A stretch of DNA of 34,564 bases from Bryobacteraceae bacterium (GTDB lineage: Bacteria; Acidobacteriota; Terriglobia; Bryobacterales; Bryobacteraceae), in assembly GCA_030037375.1 (NCBI GenBank), contig JASHRP010000253.1:1-34564 (forward strand), read 5' to 3'. The translations under genes and the position numbers were made by a program. The number at the start of each line of letters is the position of its first letter. Position 1 is the stretch's first letter. Positions 1-7,683 of the stretch are shown one piece after another. The notes under the pieces were generated by a model. The model made no database searches, was not told where the DNA came from, and saw nothing but the letters and a program-made list of their open reading frames with translations.

Positions 1-55
1 ACCGGAGATCCAGCGCCAGGTCGCGCAATCCGTTTCTCAGTTGCTCCGTGTCCAT
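1..55 (-). CDS. N-terminus of an unidentified protein, cut by window edge
   Basis: An ATG at 55-53 opens a frame that runs off the left edge. Only 18 residues are visible (MDTEQLRNGLRDLALDLR), too few to identify a family. It lies 54 nt downstream of the substrate-binding protein gene on the same strand, so it is probably the last visible member, or a later member, of the same operon and may act on the imported compound. The spacing and strand are seen; the functional link is inferred. Confidence 0.45.
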   Translation of the reverse strand, partial: MDTEQLRNGLRDLALDLR

Positions 56-109
56 GCTTCGACTCTACACGACCGCGGGTTTCAACTTGTTGAGCGGGAT
101 CGGAAACCG

Positions 110-1039
110 TTAAAGCAGCCGGAAACACTCCTGCGCGGGAACGGTCTTCGGGATGTCGCCGAGGTCCTTCAACTGCGCGATCAGCGTCTCCCAACGCTGC
201 TGGTTCATCGTGCCGAGCTTATCCTTGCGGGTTTCCTCGGTCTCGATCAGCGGCTTCTGCGCTTCAGCGACGGCGGCGAACGTTTCGAGGTCCATCGAAG
301 GATTCAGTTGATGCATCGTCGTGTTGGCGGTAGACGGATTGTTGAGGTAGTCGCGCCATCCTTCCGCGGACGCGTCTACCATGGCCTTCACGAGTTCCGG
401 GCTCTTCTTCACCATATCGTCGCTTGTAGCAAGCACGTTGGTGTAAGGGTCGTAGCCGATATCGGAGACTGGAAAGACCTTCACCGCGACCCCTTTCTTG
501 CGCGCCGTCAAAGGCTCCGAGGTCACGAAAACCTGCTGCGCGAAGTTTGGGTCGGCGAAGAACGCGGTGAGATCGCCGCCCGGCGACGGAACCACGCGCA
601 CATGCTCCAGCCCGTACTGCTTTTCGAGCATCCGCACGTATGGAAGGCCCTTCTGCACTGCCAGCGTCCCCTCCGTCAGGACAGCGGCAATCGAATTGAC
701 GTTCCGTTCCGCATGCACCATGATTCCCATCGGGGAGTGCTGGTAAACCGCGAACAATCCGACCACCGGATTTCCGTTCGATCTCGCCACAACAATCTCA
801 TCCGCTTGGACGATGCCGAATTCTGCGGAGCCCGCGCCAACCATCTGCACCGTCGGCGTCCCCGCGCCGCCCGGCAAGATCTCGACGTCCAGGTGGTACT
901 TGCTATACTGCGCCGCGTAGAAGCCGCCGAACTCCGGCTCGGGCTTCCAGTTCAGCGCGAGCCGGATCTTCGAAGCTTTACCGCAGGCAGTGAGCAGGGC
1001 GAGCGCCGAACCAATCCCGAGAAAAGCTCTGCGATGCAT
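110..1039 (-). CDS. ABC importer substrate-binding lipoprotein, THI5/ThiY (NMT1) family
   Basis: 309 residues. The N-terminus has a twin-arginine-like start (HRRAFLG), a hydrophobic stretch and a lipobox (LTAC, Cys about 19), so it should be a lipid-anchored periplasmic binding protein. The early segment LALNWKPEPEFGGFYAAQ and the later FGIVQADEIVVAR are typical of the THI5/NMT1-like family. Members of that family bind hydroxymethylpyrimidine precursors, riboflavin or other small ring compounds. It follows the permease gene by 24 nt in one operon with an ATPase. The true ligand cannot be read from the sequence; pyrimidine or flavin-like molecules are family-based guesses, and no thiamin gene or obvious TPP riboswitch is in the window. 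Confidence 0.85.
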   Translation of the reverse strand: MHRRAFLGIGSALALLTACGKASKIRLALNWKPEPEFGGFYAAQYSKYHLDVEILPGGAGTPTVQMVGAGSAEFGIVQADEIVVARSNGNPVVGLFAVYQHSPMGIMVHAERNVNSIAAVLTEGTLAVQKGLPYVRMLEKQYGLEHVRVVPSPGGDLTAFFADPNFAQQVFVTSEPLTARKKGVAVKVFPVSDIGYDPYTNVLATSDDMVKKSPELVKAMVDASAEGWRDYLNNPSTANTTMHQLNPSMDLETFAAVAEAQKPLIETEETRKDKLGTMNQQRWETLIAQLKDLGDIPKTVPAQECFRLL

Positions 1040-1063
1040 TCATCGATCTTACCTGTGCGCCAA

Positions 1064-1822
1064 TCATGCCTGCTCGGACGCATGCCAGCGCCGCAGCGTC
1101 AACGCGCTGATCAAATTGATCAATCCGAACAAAGCCAGTCCCAGCAGGGATGCTAATAGCACCGCTGCGAAAACCTTGTCGATCCGCTGCTGCGTTCGCG
1201 CAACATCCACCACCGAGCCGAGTCCCCCGCCACCGATAAACTCGCCCACAATCGCGCCAATCACGGCAAGGCCCGACGCAACGCGCAATCCCGTCAGGAT
1301 CTGCGGCAGCGCGGCCGGAAATCGGAGTTTGAACAGCGTCACTGCCGGCGACGCTCCGTAGAGTTGGAACAGATCCCGCAGCGCGGGATCGGTTGAGAGA
1401 ATGCCTGTGAGCGTGTTAGCGATCACCGGAAAAATCGAAACCACGAATGCGGATGCGATCACGGTCTTCATCCCGTACCCGAACCAGATCACCAGAAGCG
1501 GCGCGATGGCAATGATCGGCACGGTTTGAAAGAACACCGCGTAGGGATAAAACGCTCGCTGGACCCAGCGTGAGGAGGAGAGCAACACGGCCACCGCGAT
1601 TCCGGCCAGCGTGCTCAATACAAATCCGATCAGCGCACTCGCCGAAGTTGCGAGCATCGCTTGCGCCAGCTCATCCCAGTTGTTCCAAATCGCCAGGAAT
1701 ACGGCCGACGGCGCAGGCAGCAAGAAACCACGAATTACTCCGGCCCGTACGAGGAATTCGATCGACGCGGTGATCGCGACGAACGGAATTAAAGGAGGCA
1801 GAGCCGCACGGACGATCTTCAT
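1064..1822 (-). CDS. ABC importer permease, SsuC/TauC/ThiX type
   Basis: 252 residues with about six hydrophobic segments. A cytoplasmic EAA-type loop near residues 155-185 (GASPAVTLFKLRFPAALPQI) is the ATPase contact typical of BPD-transport permeases. It should form the membrane channel of the importer with the neighbouring ATPase and lipoprotein. Its ATG overlaps the stop of the ATPase gene by 4 nt, indicating translational coupling. The family assignment is firm; the substrate is unknown and follows the binding protein. Confidence 0.9.
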   Translation of the reverse strand: MKIVRAALPPLIPFVAITASIEFLVRAGVIRGFLLPAPSAVFLAIWNNWDELAQAMLATSASALIGFVLSTLAGIAVAVLLSSSRWVQRAFYPYAVFFQTVPIIAIAPLLVIWFGYGMKTVIASAFVVSIFPVIANTLTGILSTDPALRDLFQLYGASPAVTLFKLRFPAALPQILTGLRVASGLAVIGAIVGEFIGGGGLGSVVDVARTQQRIDKVFAAVLLASLLGLALFGLINLISALTLRRWHASEQA

Positions 1823-2556
1823 TCAATTGCTCCCAGCAGCGCCTTCATCTCCACGCCGAGGCGCGGATCTCCGCGCAGCTCGTTAGTTCGTTCGTCCGGC
1901 AGCTCCATGATTCGGTCCAGCCGGATCGCGCCGCCGCCCCTCGCCATCACTACCGCGCGATCCGCCAGGAAAGCTGCCTCGGATATGGAATGCGTCACGA
2001 AGATCACCGTCATCCTTTGCGCTCGCCACAGTTCGCGAAGCTGCACGTCCAGATGAAACCGGGTGATCTCGTCGAGCGCGGCGAATGGTTCGTCCAGTAG
2101 CAGCAGCCGCGGCTCCGTTACCAGCGCCCGCGCAAGCGAAACCCGCATCTTCATGCCTCCGGAGAGCTGCGCGGGGAAGCGTTCGACCGCCTCGATCAAT
2201 CCCACCTGCTGGAGCGCGGTCCGCGCGGTCTTCTCCCGCTCCGCGCGCGCCACGCCCAGCAACTCCAAAGGGAGTGCGGCATTGTCGAGCACGTTGCGCC
2301 AAGGCAGAAGATGCGCGTCTTGAAACACGAATGCCCGCTGGTACCGGCCCGCCGCCGGTTCCGTCTCAATGCTCCCGCCGCTCGGCTGCGTCAATCCCGC
2401 GATCATTCGCAGCACGGTCGACTTCCCGCATCCGGAGGGTCCCAGCAACGCCAGAAACTCGCCAGCGCCGATACTCAGGTCCATGCCCGCGATCACCACG
2501 AGTTCCTGAAATGTTTTCCGCACGCCGCGGAGACGCAGGCTGACTCCGGCGATCAC
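1819..2556 (-). CDS. ABC importer ATP-binding protein, SsuB/TauB/ThiZ type
   Basis: 245 residues from a GTG whose last two bases, with the next A, form the TGA stop of the upstream dehydrogenase gene (4-nt overlap). The open frame continues upstream to about 2958, but that part is arginine/glycine-rich shadow of the dehydrogenase, so I reject the longer start. Visible motifs are Walker A GPSGCGKST (about 39-47), Q-loop FVFQDAHLLPWRN, signature LSGGM, Walker B LLLLDEPFAALDE and the switch histidine in FVTHS. It powers the importer formed with the next two genes. Confidence 0.9.
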   Translation of the reverse strand: MIAGVSLRLRGVRKTFQELVVIAGMDLSIGAGEFLALLGPSGCGKSTVLRMIAGLTQPSGGSIETEPAAGRYQRAFVFQDAHLLPWRNVLDNAALPLELLGVARAEREKTARTALQQVGLIEAVERFPAQLSGGMKMRVSLARALVTEPRLLLLDEPFAALDEITRFHLDVQLRELWRAQRMTVIFVTHSISEAAFLADRAVVMARGGGAIRLDRIMELPDERTNELRGDPRLGVEMKALLGAIE

Positions 2557-3281
2557 AGCAGGGTCGGGTAAAGATGCAACTCCATCACCGTCGCCCGTTG
2601 CGGCATCTTCGCCACGGACAGAATCGCTTCGGCGACATCGATGGGTTGAAGCGCCTTGACCATCGTCTCCGCCGGTGGCCGCACTGGCCGCTTCTGGAGA
2701 ATGTCCGTCTCCGTCAATCCCGGGCAAACCACGCTGGTTCGAATTCCGTTTTCTTTTTCCTCGTACCGGACCGCGTGCGCGAGGCCGAGCATACCTCGCT
2801 TGGCGGCTTGATACGCCGCACCGGAGGGATCGGCCCAGAGCGCCGAAACGGACGCGACATAAATCAAATGCCCGCGCCCGCGTTCTCGCATCCCCGGCAG
2901 CGCTGCGTGAGTTGCGTAGTAAGCCCCGTTCAGATTCACGCTCACCATCGCGTCCCAAATAGCGGGCGTAAGGCGCTTCAAGGTCCGATCCGGAGTATTG
3001 TCACCTGTGACATAAGCCACTGTGTCGATTTGGCCCAACCGCTCCCGCGTCGCTTGCATCAACGCGTCCATATCGGCTGGACGCGTGCTGTCGGCGGGAT
3101 GAATTTCGATGGGGCAGCCTGCGGTGGCCAGCTCCATCGCCAGATCCTTCAGCCGATCCTCGCGCCGCGCCGAGGCCATAACCCTGGCGCCCTCCCGCGC
3201 GAACTGCACAGCGGTCTCCCGGCCGATCCCGCTCGATGCGCCTATCACCACGACTACGCGATCTCTCAGTGAATCAGCCAT
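2553..3281 (-). CDS. Short-chain dehydrogenase/reductase (SDR), classical type
   Basis: 242 residues. It has the Rossmann nucleotide-binding motif GASSGIG (14-20), a catalytic Ser in YVASVSALW, the active-site YQAAK and the following VCPG segment. This supports an NAD(P)-dependent oxidoreductase of the classical SDR superfamily. It starts 3 nt after the preceding SDR gene and its stop is overlapped by the ATPase start. Co-transcription with an importer suggests it acts on the imported molecule or a derivative. The substrate is not identifiable. Confidence 0.87.
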   Translation of the reverse strand: MADSLRDRVVVVIGASSGIGRETAVQFAREGARVMASARREDRLKDLAMELATAGCPIEIHPADSTRPADMDALMQATRERLGQIDTVAYVTGDNTPDRTLKRLTPAIWDAMVSVNLNGAYYATHAALPGMRERGRGHLIYVASVSALWADPSGAAYQAAKRGMLGLAHAVRYEEKENGIRTSVVCPGLTETDILQKRPVRPPAETMVKALQPIDVAEAILSVAKMPQRATVMELHLYPTLL

Positions 3282-3284
3282 GGG

Positions 3285-4034
3285 TCACGCCGCCGTCAAT
3301 CCACCGTCGATCGTCGGGCACGCCCCTGTCACGAATTCCGCTTCCTTCGAGCACAAATACAGCACCATATAGGCAATCTCCCGAGGCATCCCCATGCGGC
3401 CCACAAGTTGGCGGGCGTGGAGCTCCGCGCGCGTCTTCTGGATCTCATGCGCGTGAAATTTCTTGAGGTACGCATCGACGAACGGCGTATCGACGGTTCC
3501 CGGGCATACGCAATTCACCCGCACTCGTCCCGCATAATCGAGCGCCATCTGCCGAGACAAGGCGACCACGGCTCCTTTAGTCGCGCAATAAGCGAAACGC
3601 CGCTTCAGACCGACCAGACCGGCCACGGACCCGATATTCACAATCGAACCCCGCGAAGCCAGCAGCTTCGGCATCGCCGCTTTTGTCACCAGATACAAAC
3701 CTTCCACGTTGACTCTGAATAGCCGCTGAAAATCCTCGTGCGCGGTCTCTTCCACGCTGCCAACCAGCCCGATGCCGGCATTGTTGATCAGGATGTCAAG
3801 ATGCGGAATCGCCGCGAACGCCCGATTGACGGCGTCCTCATCCGTGATATCGACCATAATCACAGACGATCCTGGAAGCTCCTTCGCTAGCGCTTCCGCG
3901 CGAGGCTGATCGATATCGGCGATGATCACCGCCGCGCCCGCGGCCGCAAGAACGCGGCACGTCTCCTCGCCGATCCCGCTGGCGCCTCCGGTAACCAGCG
4001 CGCGCAGGCCGTCCAAACGAAACGGTGTGGTCAT
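3285..4034 (-). CDS. Short-chain dehydrogenase/reductase (SDR), classical type
   Basis: 249 residues from ATG 4034, beginning MTTPFRLDGL. An in-frame GTG at 4058 would add eight residues, but the ATG gives the usual SDR start just before the first strand. Motifs: GGASGIG (16-22), NNAG, Ser in NIGSVAG, active-site YCATK, CPGTVDTPF and C-terminal TGACPTIDGG. It is the first gene of the SDR/importer operon. No Shine-Dalgarno is seen before the ATG; a TAGAAT hexamer 8 nt upstream suggests a leaderless or nearly leaderless message. It is related to the next SDR only at family level. The substrate is unknown. Confidence 0.87.
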   Translation of the reverse strand: MTTPFRLDGLRALVTGGASGIGEETCRVLAAAGAAVIIADIDQPRAEALAKELPGSSVIMVDITDEDAVNRAFAAIPHLDILINNAGIGLVGSVEETAHEDFQRLFRVNVEGLYLVTKAAMPKLLASRGSIVNIGSVAGLVGLKRRFAYCATKGAVVALSRQMALDYAGRVRVNCVCPGTVDTPFVDAYLKKFHAHEIQKTRAELHARQLVGRMGMPREIAYMVLYLCSKEAEFVTGACPTIDGGLTAA

Positions 4035-4042
4035 GAATTCGC

Positions 4043-4048
4043 ATTCTA
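4043..4048 (-). promoter_or_regulatory. Candidate -10 element of the SDR/importer operon
   Basis: On the minus strand TAGAAT (five of six matches to TATAAT) sits 8 nt before the ATG at 4034, with no Shine-Dalgarno between them. I see no convincing -35 hexamer. Transcription would begin at or one base before the start codon. Confidence 0.35.
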
Positions 4049-4095
4049 CGATACGCACTTCCCGCGGCGCGAGCGCAAGCTCACCGGCGGCAAGT

Positions 4096-5442
4096 TCAAC
4101 GGTTTCGTGCCGCCGCCGAACGCAGGCGCGTGTACCTGATTACCTTGTTCGGATCCGCATTCTTATCCACTACCACGCCGAACCACGCCACCATCATCTC
4201 TTCCCAGGTTTGATCCCCCCACCACACGTCCTTATTCGGATTTGGATTGAGCCCGTTATTCACGGAGTTATCGAAGTGCGCGGTCGCCAGCAGCTTGGTT
4301 CCCTTCGTGACCCGGATCGGCTCCTGCGCCTCGTATGCGAGTTGCCAGTTGAAATCATAGTTCGGCACCCGCAGTGCGATGCGCTTCCCGCCGTCGGGGA
4401 GCTCGAGCTCATACGTCATATCCTTGCCCCGCAGATGCATGTGCGGCAGAAACCAAACCAGATTCGCGTCCGCGTCGAACTCGACCTCCGTTGAAACCTC
4501 CCAGTTCCCATCGCCCGCCGGAATGTGGAACGCCTCCGCGTCGCGAGGCGGCGTGGGAGAGAGAGTGACGAACCGCCGCGACGGCTGCCCGCGCGCGAAC
4601 GTGAATCCGACCTCAGTCTGATCCTCGGCCTCTTCGCCAATCGTCGTGTAATGCACTTGCAGCACCAGGTCGTAGCCCGCCGGAATCAATTTCCCGGCGC
4701 CAAAGGCGCGGAAATCCATCGGAGGAGTTCCTGGAAGAAACACTGCCTCCAGCCGGTCGAAACTACCTAATAGCGATTGCCGCTTGACGTCCGTCTTCGT
4801 CAGCTTTTCGAGCTGATCGCCGTTCTCGTCGCGCGGGATCGCCAACGATTCCGGCTCTCCATAGCGCACTTTCGGATCGTGCGGGGTGAAGAAGACCGCA
4901 ACGTGATGCACCACGCGGCGATTGCCAGGCCGCACCTCGATCGACGTGATCCACGTGTCCTTCGTCAGTGCCGTCGGCAGCGTGAAGCTCGTGATCTCGA
5001 CCGTGCCCCTTGCGGGAACGCGAAACGGTCTGGGCATGCGCACGATCAGTTCCGGCGGAATCTGCCAGTCCCGCGGCCACTCGATCGGCGCGGGCCGATC
5101 GCTCGGATCGCCTTCCACTGCGCCGCTATCGGCCCAGCGCGCGAGCGTTCGCATCTCATCCCCGGTCAGCTTGCGAGCGTTGGACCAGCGCCCGTAGTTG
5201 GGATCAGCGAACCATGGCGGCATCTTGCGCGTGAGTACCGCCGCCTTGATAGCCTTGGCGTACGGACGAGTCTCTTGGTAGGTCAGGAACGGCATGGGCG
5301 CGATTTCGCCCGGCCGGTGGCAACTCTGGCAGTTCCTCTGGAGAATCGGAAGCACGTCCCGGTTGAACGTCACTGGTGGCGCTTCCGCCGCTACCGTCAG
5401 TGCGGCCATTCCAAACCCTAAGATGCCGAACCGAGTCAACAC
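4096..5442 (-). CDS. Exported c-type heme / copper type II monooxygenase-like protein
   Basis: 448 residues, with a signal peptide (about 1-20). A c-heme site CQSCH (38-42) lies in a short cytochrome-like domain with a MPPW segment. The rest resembles the peptidylglycine/dopamine monooxygenase core. Candidate copper ligands are the HH pair in VVHHVAVFF, the His in LQVHYTT, the HxH in LPHMHLRGKDM and a Met in TWEEMMVAW. The GTG start is favoured by GAGGGAAG a few bases upstream. Family knowledge suggests a periplasmic redox enzyme; its substrate is unknown. It is a paralogue of the protein at 19931-21370 but lacks that protein's EF-hand tail. Confidence 0.75.
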   Translation of the reverse strand: MLTRFGILGFGMAALTVAAEAPPVTFNRDVLPILQRNCQSCHRPGEIAPMPFLTYQETRPYAKAIKAAVLTRKMPPWFADPNYGRWSNARKLTGDEMRTLARWADSGAVEGDPSDRPAPIEWPRDWQIPPELIVRMPRPFRVPARGTVEITSFTLPTALTKDTWITSIEVRPGNRRVVHHVAVFFTPHDPKVRYGEPESLAIPRDENGDQLEKLTKTDVKRQSLLGSFDRLEAVFLPGTPPMDFRAFGAGKLIPAGYDLVLQVHYTTIGEEAEDQTEVGFTFARGQPSRRFVTLSPTPPRDAEAFHIPAGDGNWEVSTEVEFDADANLVWFLPHMHLRGKDMTYELELPDGGKRIALRVPNYDFNWQLAYEAQEPIRVTKGTKLLATAHFDNSVNNGLNPNPNKDVWWGDQTWEEMMVAWFGVVVDKNADPNKVIRYTRLRSAAARNR

Positions 5443-5519
5443 GAGCTTCCCTCGCCACGGATCTTACCACCCGGTTTGCCGGAGCCGGTCACGCCGCTAC
5501 CTCGCTTTGATTCAAGTGT

Positions 5520-5550
5520 CTAAGGTCTGATGCGTAATCTAAGGCTAATG
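5520..5550 (+). repeat. Direct repeat upstream of the lipoprotein promoter
   Basis: CTAAGG occurs at 5520-5525 and again at 5539-5544, 19 nt apart, and each is followed by a similar TCTGATG or CTAATG. The pair lies just upstream of the -35 hexamer at 5557, where an activator would bind. A regulatory role is inferred from position only. Confidence 0.3.
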
Positions 5551-5556
5551 TCCAAC

Positions 5557-5585
5557 TTGACAGTCCGCCTAGGTACCAGTATGCT
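5557..5585 (+). promoter_or_regulatory. Sigma-70 promoter giving a leaderless lipoprotein mRNA
   Basis: A perfect -35 TTGACA (5557-5562), an optimal 17-nt spacer and a -10 TATGCT (5580-5585). The GTG start codon at 5592 begins after 6 nt, exactly where transcription should start. There is no Shine-Dalgarno before the GTG. This is the best promoter I see in the window. Confidence 0.7.
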
Positions 5586-5591
5586 CTGGCC

Positions 5592-6146
5592 GTGGGGTTA
5601 CTTCGTTTATCCGCCTTTGCCGTGGCTTGTTTGGCGTTTGCCGCCACCGGCTGTGTACAGAAAGAATTTCAGGACGTTAAGGCGCAAAATATCATCTCAT
5701 CCGGACCGATTCATCTGGATGCCGAGCAGGTCACGCTCACCCAGGCCCAAGTCGATTGCGGCGTGCAAAACGAGCTGTGGGATCAGCCTAGCGGAGGCGG
5801 CGGCGTAGTCGGAGCCCCGCACGTCACTGCCCGCCTTCTGCCCGCGGGCCGCGACCTCCATTTCGACGATGACGTAGTTGTCTCCGAACCCGGATTTAGC
5901 CGGCCCTACGCGCAGATCCGCGGAGAATTCATGATGCAGTTAGCCGACGGCCCCACCATTCGTGATGAGGGCTCGGATAGCAAGCTCGTGGAAGGCAAGC
6001 TTATGGTCATCATCCCCCACACCTGTTTCAGCGACCCGCTTCCCCTTCTCGGCGTCCGCAAGGGACGTTTCACGCAGGACGCCTTGCCAATCTTGGAATT
6101 CCATCTGGGCAACAACGGCTGGCAATTCGAAAAGCTGGTTCATTAG
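5592..6146 (+). CDS. Lipoprotein of unknown function
   Basis: 184 residues from GTG 5592. The start is fixed by a good lipoprotein signal: a hydrophobic segment (residues 5-18) ending in ATGC with the lipidated Cys at 21. The mature part has no motif I recognise. It contains a second Cys in VDCGVQ, a glycine run, and a Cys in PHTCFSDP that could pair with it. The gene is 149 nt from the divergent heme/copper gene and is followed by a VWFA-related gene after 85 nt. An upstream ATG at 5530 opens another frame that lacks the lipobox frame and is not used. Function unknown. Confidence 0.75.
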   Translation: MGLLRLSAFAVACLAFAATGCVQKEFQDVKAQNIISSGPIHLDAEQVTLTQAQVDCGVQNELWDQPSGGGGVVGAPHVTARLLPAGRDLHFDDDVVVSEPGFSRPYAQIRGEFMMQLADGPTIRDEGSDSKLVEGKLMVIIPHTCFSDPLPLLGVRKGRFTQDALPILEFHLGNNGWQFEKLVH

Positions 6147-6231
6147 CCGCGCGCCCAGCGCTGGCAAAACGGCAGTGCTCCGCGCCTTGTTCGTCAATCT
6201 AAACTGAGAGACGGCGATTGGGAGGTGTCGA

Positions 6232-7683
6232 ATGGCTGTCCGCGTTGCCGGGTGTCTGCTGCTCCTTACCGCGCTCGGAGCGCCTCTCAGGGCGCCGGCG
6301 CAAGGCTCCAAACCCGATTTCGCTGAGATCCTGCGGAGTTTCCGCTTCGTCGCAACCGAAGCCAACGGTGAGCCCGTGACCGATTTGCGCCCGGAGGAGA
6401 TCCAGGTCTCCGACGAAGGCAAGCGTCATCCGCTGGTCTACTCGCGCGTGCTGCTTCACCCGGCTCCCCTCCCGGAACGATTGGGACCGCGCGAGTATTC
6501 CAATCGGAGTGCGCTCCAGTCCTCCGTCCTGATTCTTCTCGACCTTCTGAATGCGAACGTTACCGAACGCGGCTCCGCATGGAATGAAACCCTCAACTCG
6601 CTAGAAAAGCAGGAAGCGCCCGAGAACATTTTCCTCTACCTCATAACTCCAGACGCGAACCTGTACCCCGTCCGCGCATGGCAGCCCCCGCCGGCGCCTG
6701 GAGAAGCTCCGCCGCCGACGGGTGCCCCATGGACTCAGGACGCTCGCACGCGATTGAACGACGCCCTTCGCGCGGTCGAAGGAATCAAGCCCACCGACCT
6801 GACCGCCGCTCCCGGACTCACCGTCGGGCCGACGTACCAGGCGCTTTCGAATCTCGGTGGCCAATATGCTTCGTTGCCGGGCCAGAAGCGCATGATTTGG
6901 GTGACCCACGGTGTGCCCCTCACTGTTCCCACTGACCAAGGACCGGTGGATTTCACGCCTCAGCTCAAGAAACTCGGTGCGGAATTGAGCGCCGAGGGCG
7001 TCGCCATTTACACTGTGCACCAGCAAGACCGTTCCGGCACGGGCGCGGACAGCGGCGAAACCTTGCAGTTACTGCCTCCTTTCACTGGCGGACGATGGTT
7101 CGAGAACGATTCCGTTGGCCCTGCGCTTACGCAGGCTCGCGCCGATGCGCGTGGGACCTACCAGGCCGGCTACTACGTCCCCGCCAAGGAAGCCGATGGC
7201 AAGTTCCACAAGCTGCGTGTCTCGACCACGCGCAAAGGTGTTAAGATCCTCGCGCAAGATACCTACGTTGCGGCCTCCGTGCAAGACCTCGCAAACGAAC
7301 GATTCCGGCTGGTGAGCGCTCGTCCGTTCGATACAGGCGATATTGGTCTGCGAGCATCCATCAACGTCCAAGGAGGCGCCGCCCATTTTCAAATTCACTT
7401 CGATCCCCGCGACTTGGCGCTGCAACATTCTGGAAATTCCTACACCGGGGCAGTTTCTCTAAGCCTCCTCTTTTACAACGCGGACGGGACGTCGCCCCCC
7501 TCGCCCTCGGCGATCACCAACTTGAATCTGACCCAGGACCAATTCGATTCCGCCGCAAAGGACGGCTACTTGGTCACTGTCGATAAACCGCTGCCGGCGG
7601 GTACGCGAACAGTTCGAATTGTCGCCCAGGACGTTGCCTCCGGGACCGCGGGATCGCTTAGTATTCCCGTCTTCTCACCATAG
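6232..7683 (+). CDS. Exported VWFA-related acidobacterial protein (TIGR03436-like)
   Basis: 483 residues with a signal peptide (about 1-24, ending APAQG). A strong ribosome binding site GGGAGG lies 7 nt before the ATG. The order of segments matches the VWFA-related family that is abundant in Acidobacteriota: an N-terminal strand with VTDLRPEEIQVSDEGK, a von Willebrand A core from about residue 95, LPGQKRMIWVTHGVP, and a C-terminal GTYQAGYYVP followed by a beta-rich region. The metal site is degenerate: ILLDLLNAN replaces the usual DxSxS. The role is unknown, probably extracytoplasmic binding or adhesion. A smaller relative lies at 16296. Confidence 0.8.
   Translation: MAVRVAGCLLLLTALGAPLRAPAQGSKPDFAEILRSFRFVATEANGEPVTDLRPEEIQVSDEGKRHPLVYSRVLLHPAPLPERLGPREYSNRSALQSSVLILLDLLNANVTERGSAWNETLNSLEKQEAPENIFLYLITPDANLYPVRAWQPPPAPGEAPPPTGAPWTQDARTRLNDALRAVEGIKPTDLTAAPGLTVGPTYQALSNLGGQYASLPGQKRMIWVTHGVPLTVPTDQGPVDFTPQLKKLGAELSAEGVAIYTVHQQDRSGTGADSGETLQLLPPFTGGRWFENDSVGPALTQARADARGTYQAGYYVPAKEADGKFHKLRVSTTRKGVKILAQDTYVAASVQDLANERFRLVSARPFDTGDIGLRASINVQGGAAHFQIHFDPRDLALQHSGNSYTGAVSLSLLFYNADGTSPPSPSAITNLNLTQDQFDSAAKDGYLVTVDKPLPAGTRTVRIVAQDVASGTAGSLSIPVFSP

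Noticed and set aside
41-1156. 371-residue open frame on the plus strand opposite the substrate-binding protein
   Set aside because: Arg/His/Leu-rich composition and no motif, against a clear lipoprotein and permease on the other strand.
2557-2958. N-terminal extension of the ABC ATPase frame
   Set aside because: The extension overlaps the SDR coding region, is composed of Arg/Gly/Ser-rich shadow sequence, and the GTG at 2556 gives normal ATPase length and a coupled start.
6155-6164. Perfect palindrome CCAGCGCTGG after the lipoprotein gene
   Set aside because: It has no loop and no following T run, so it is not a terminator. A 10-nt GC-rich palindrome is not unexpected in this composition, and no promoter overlaps it.
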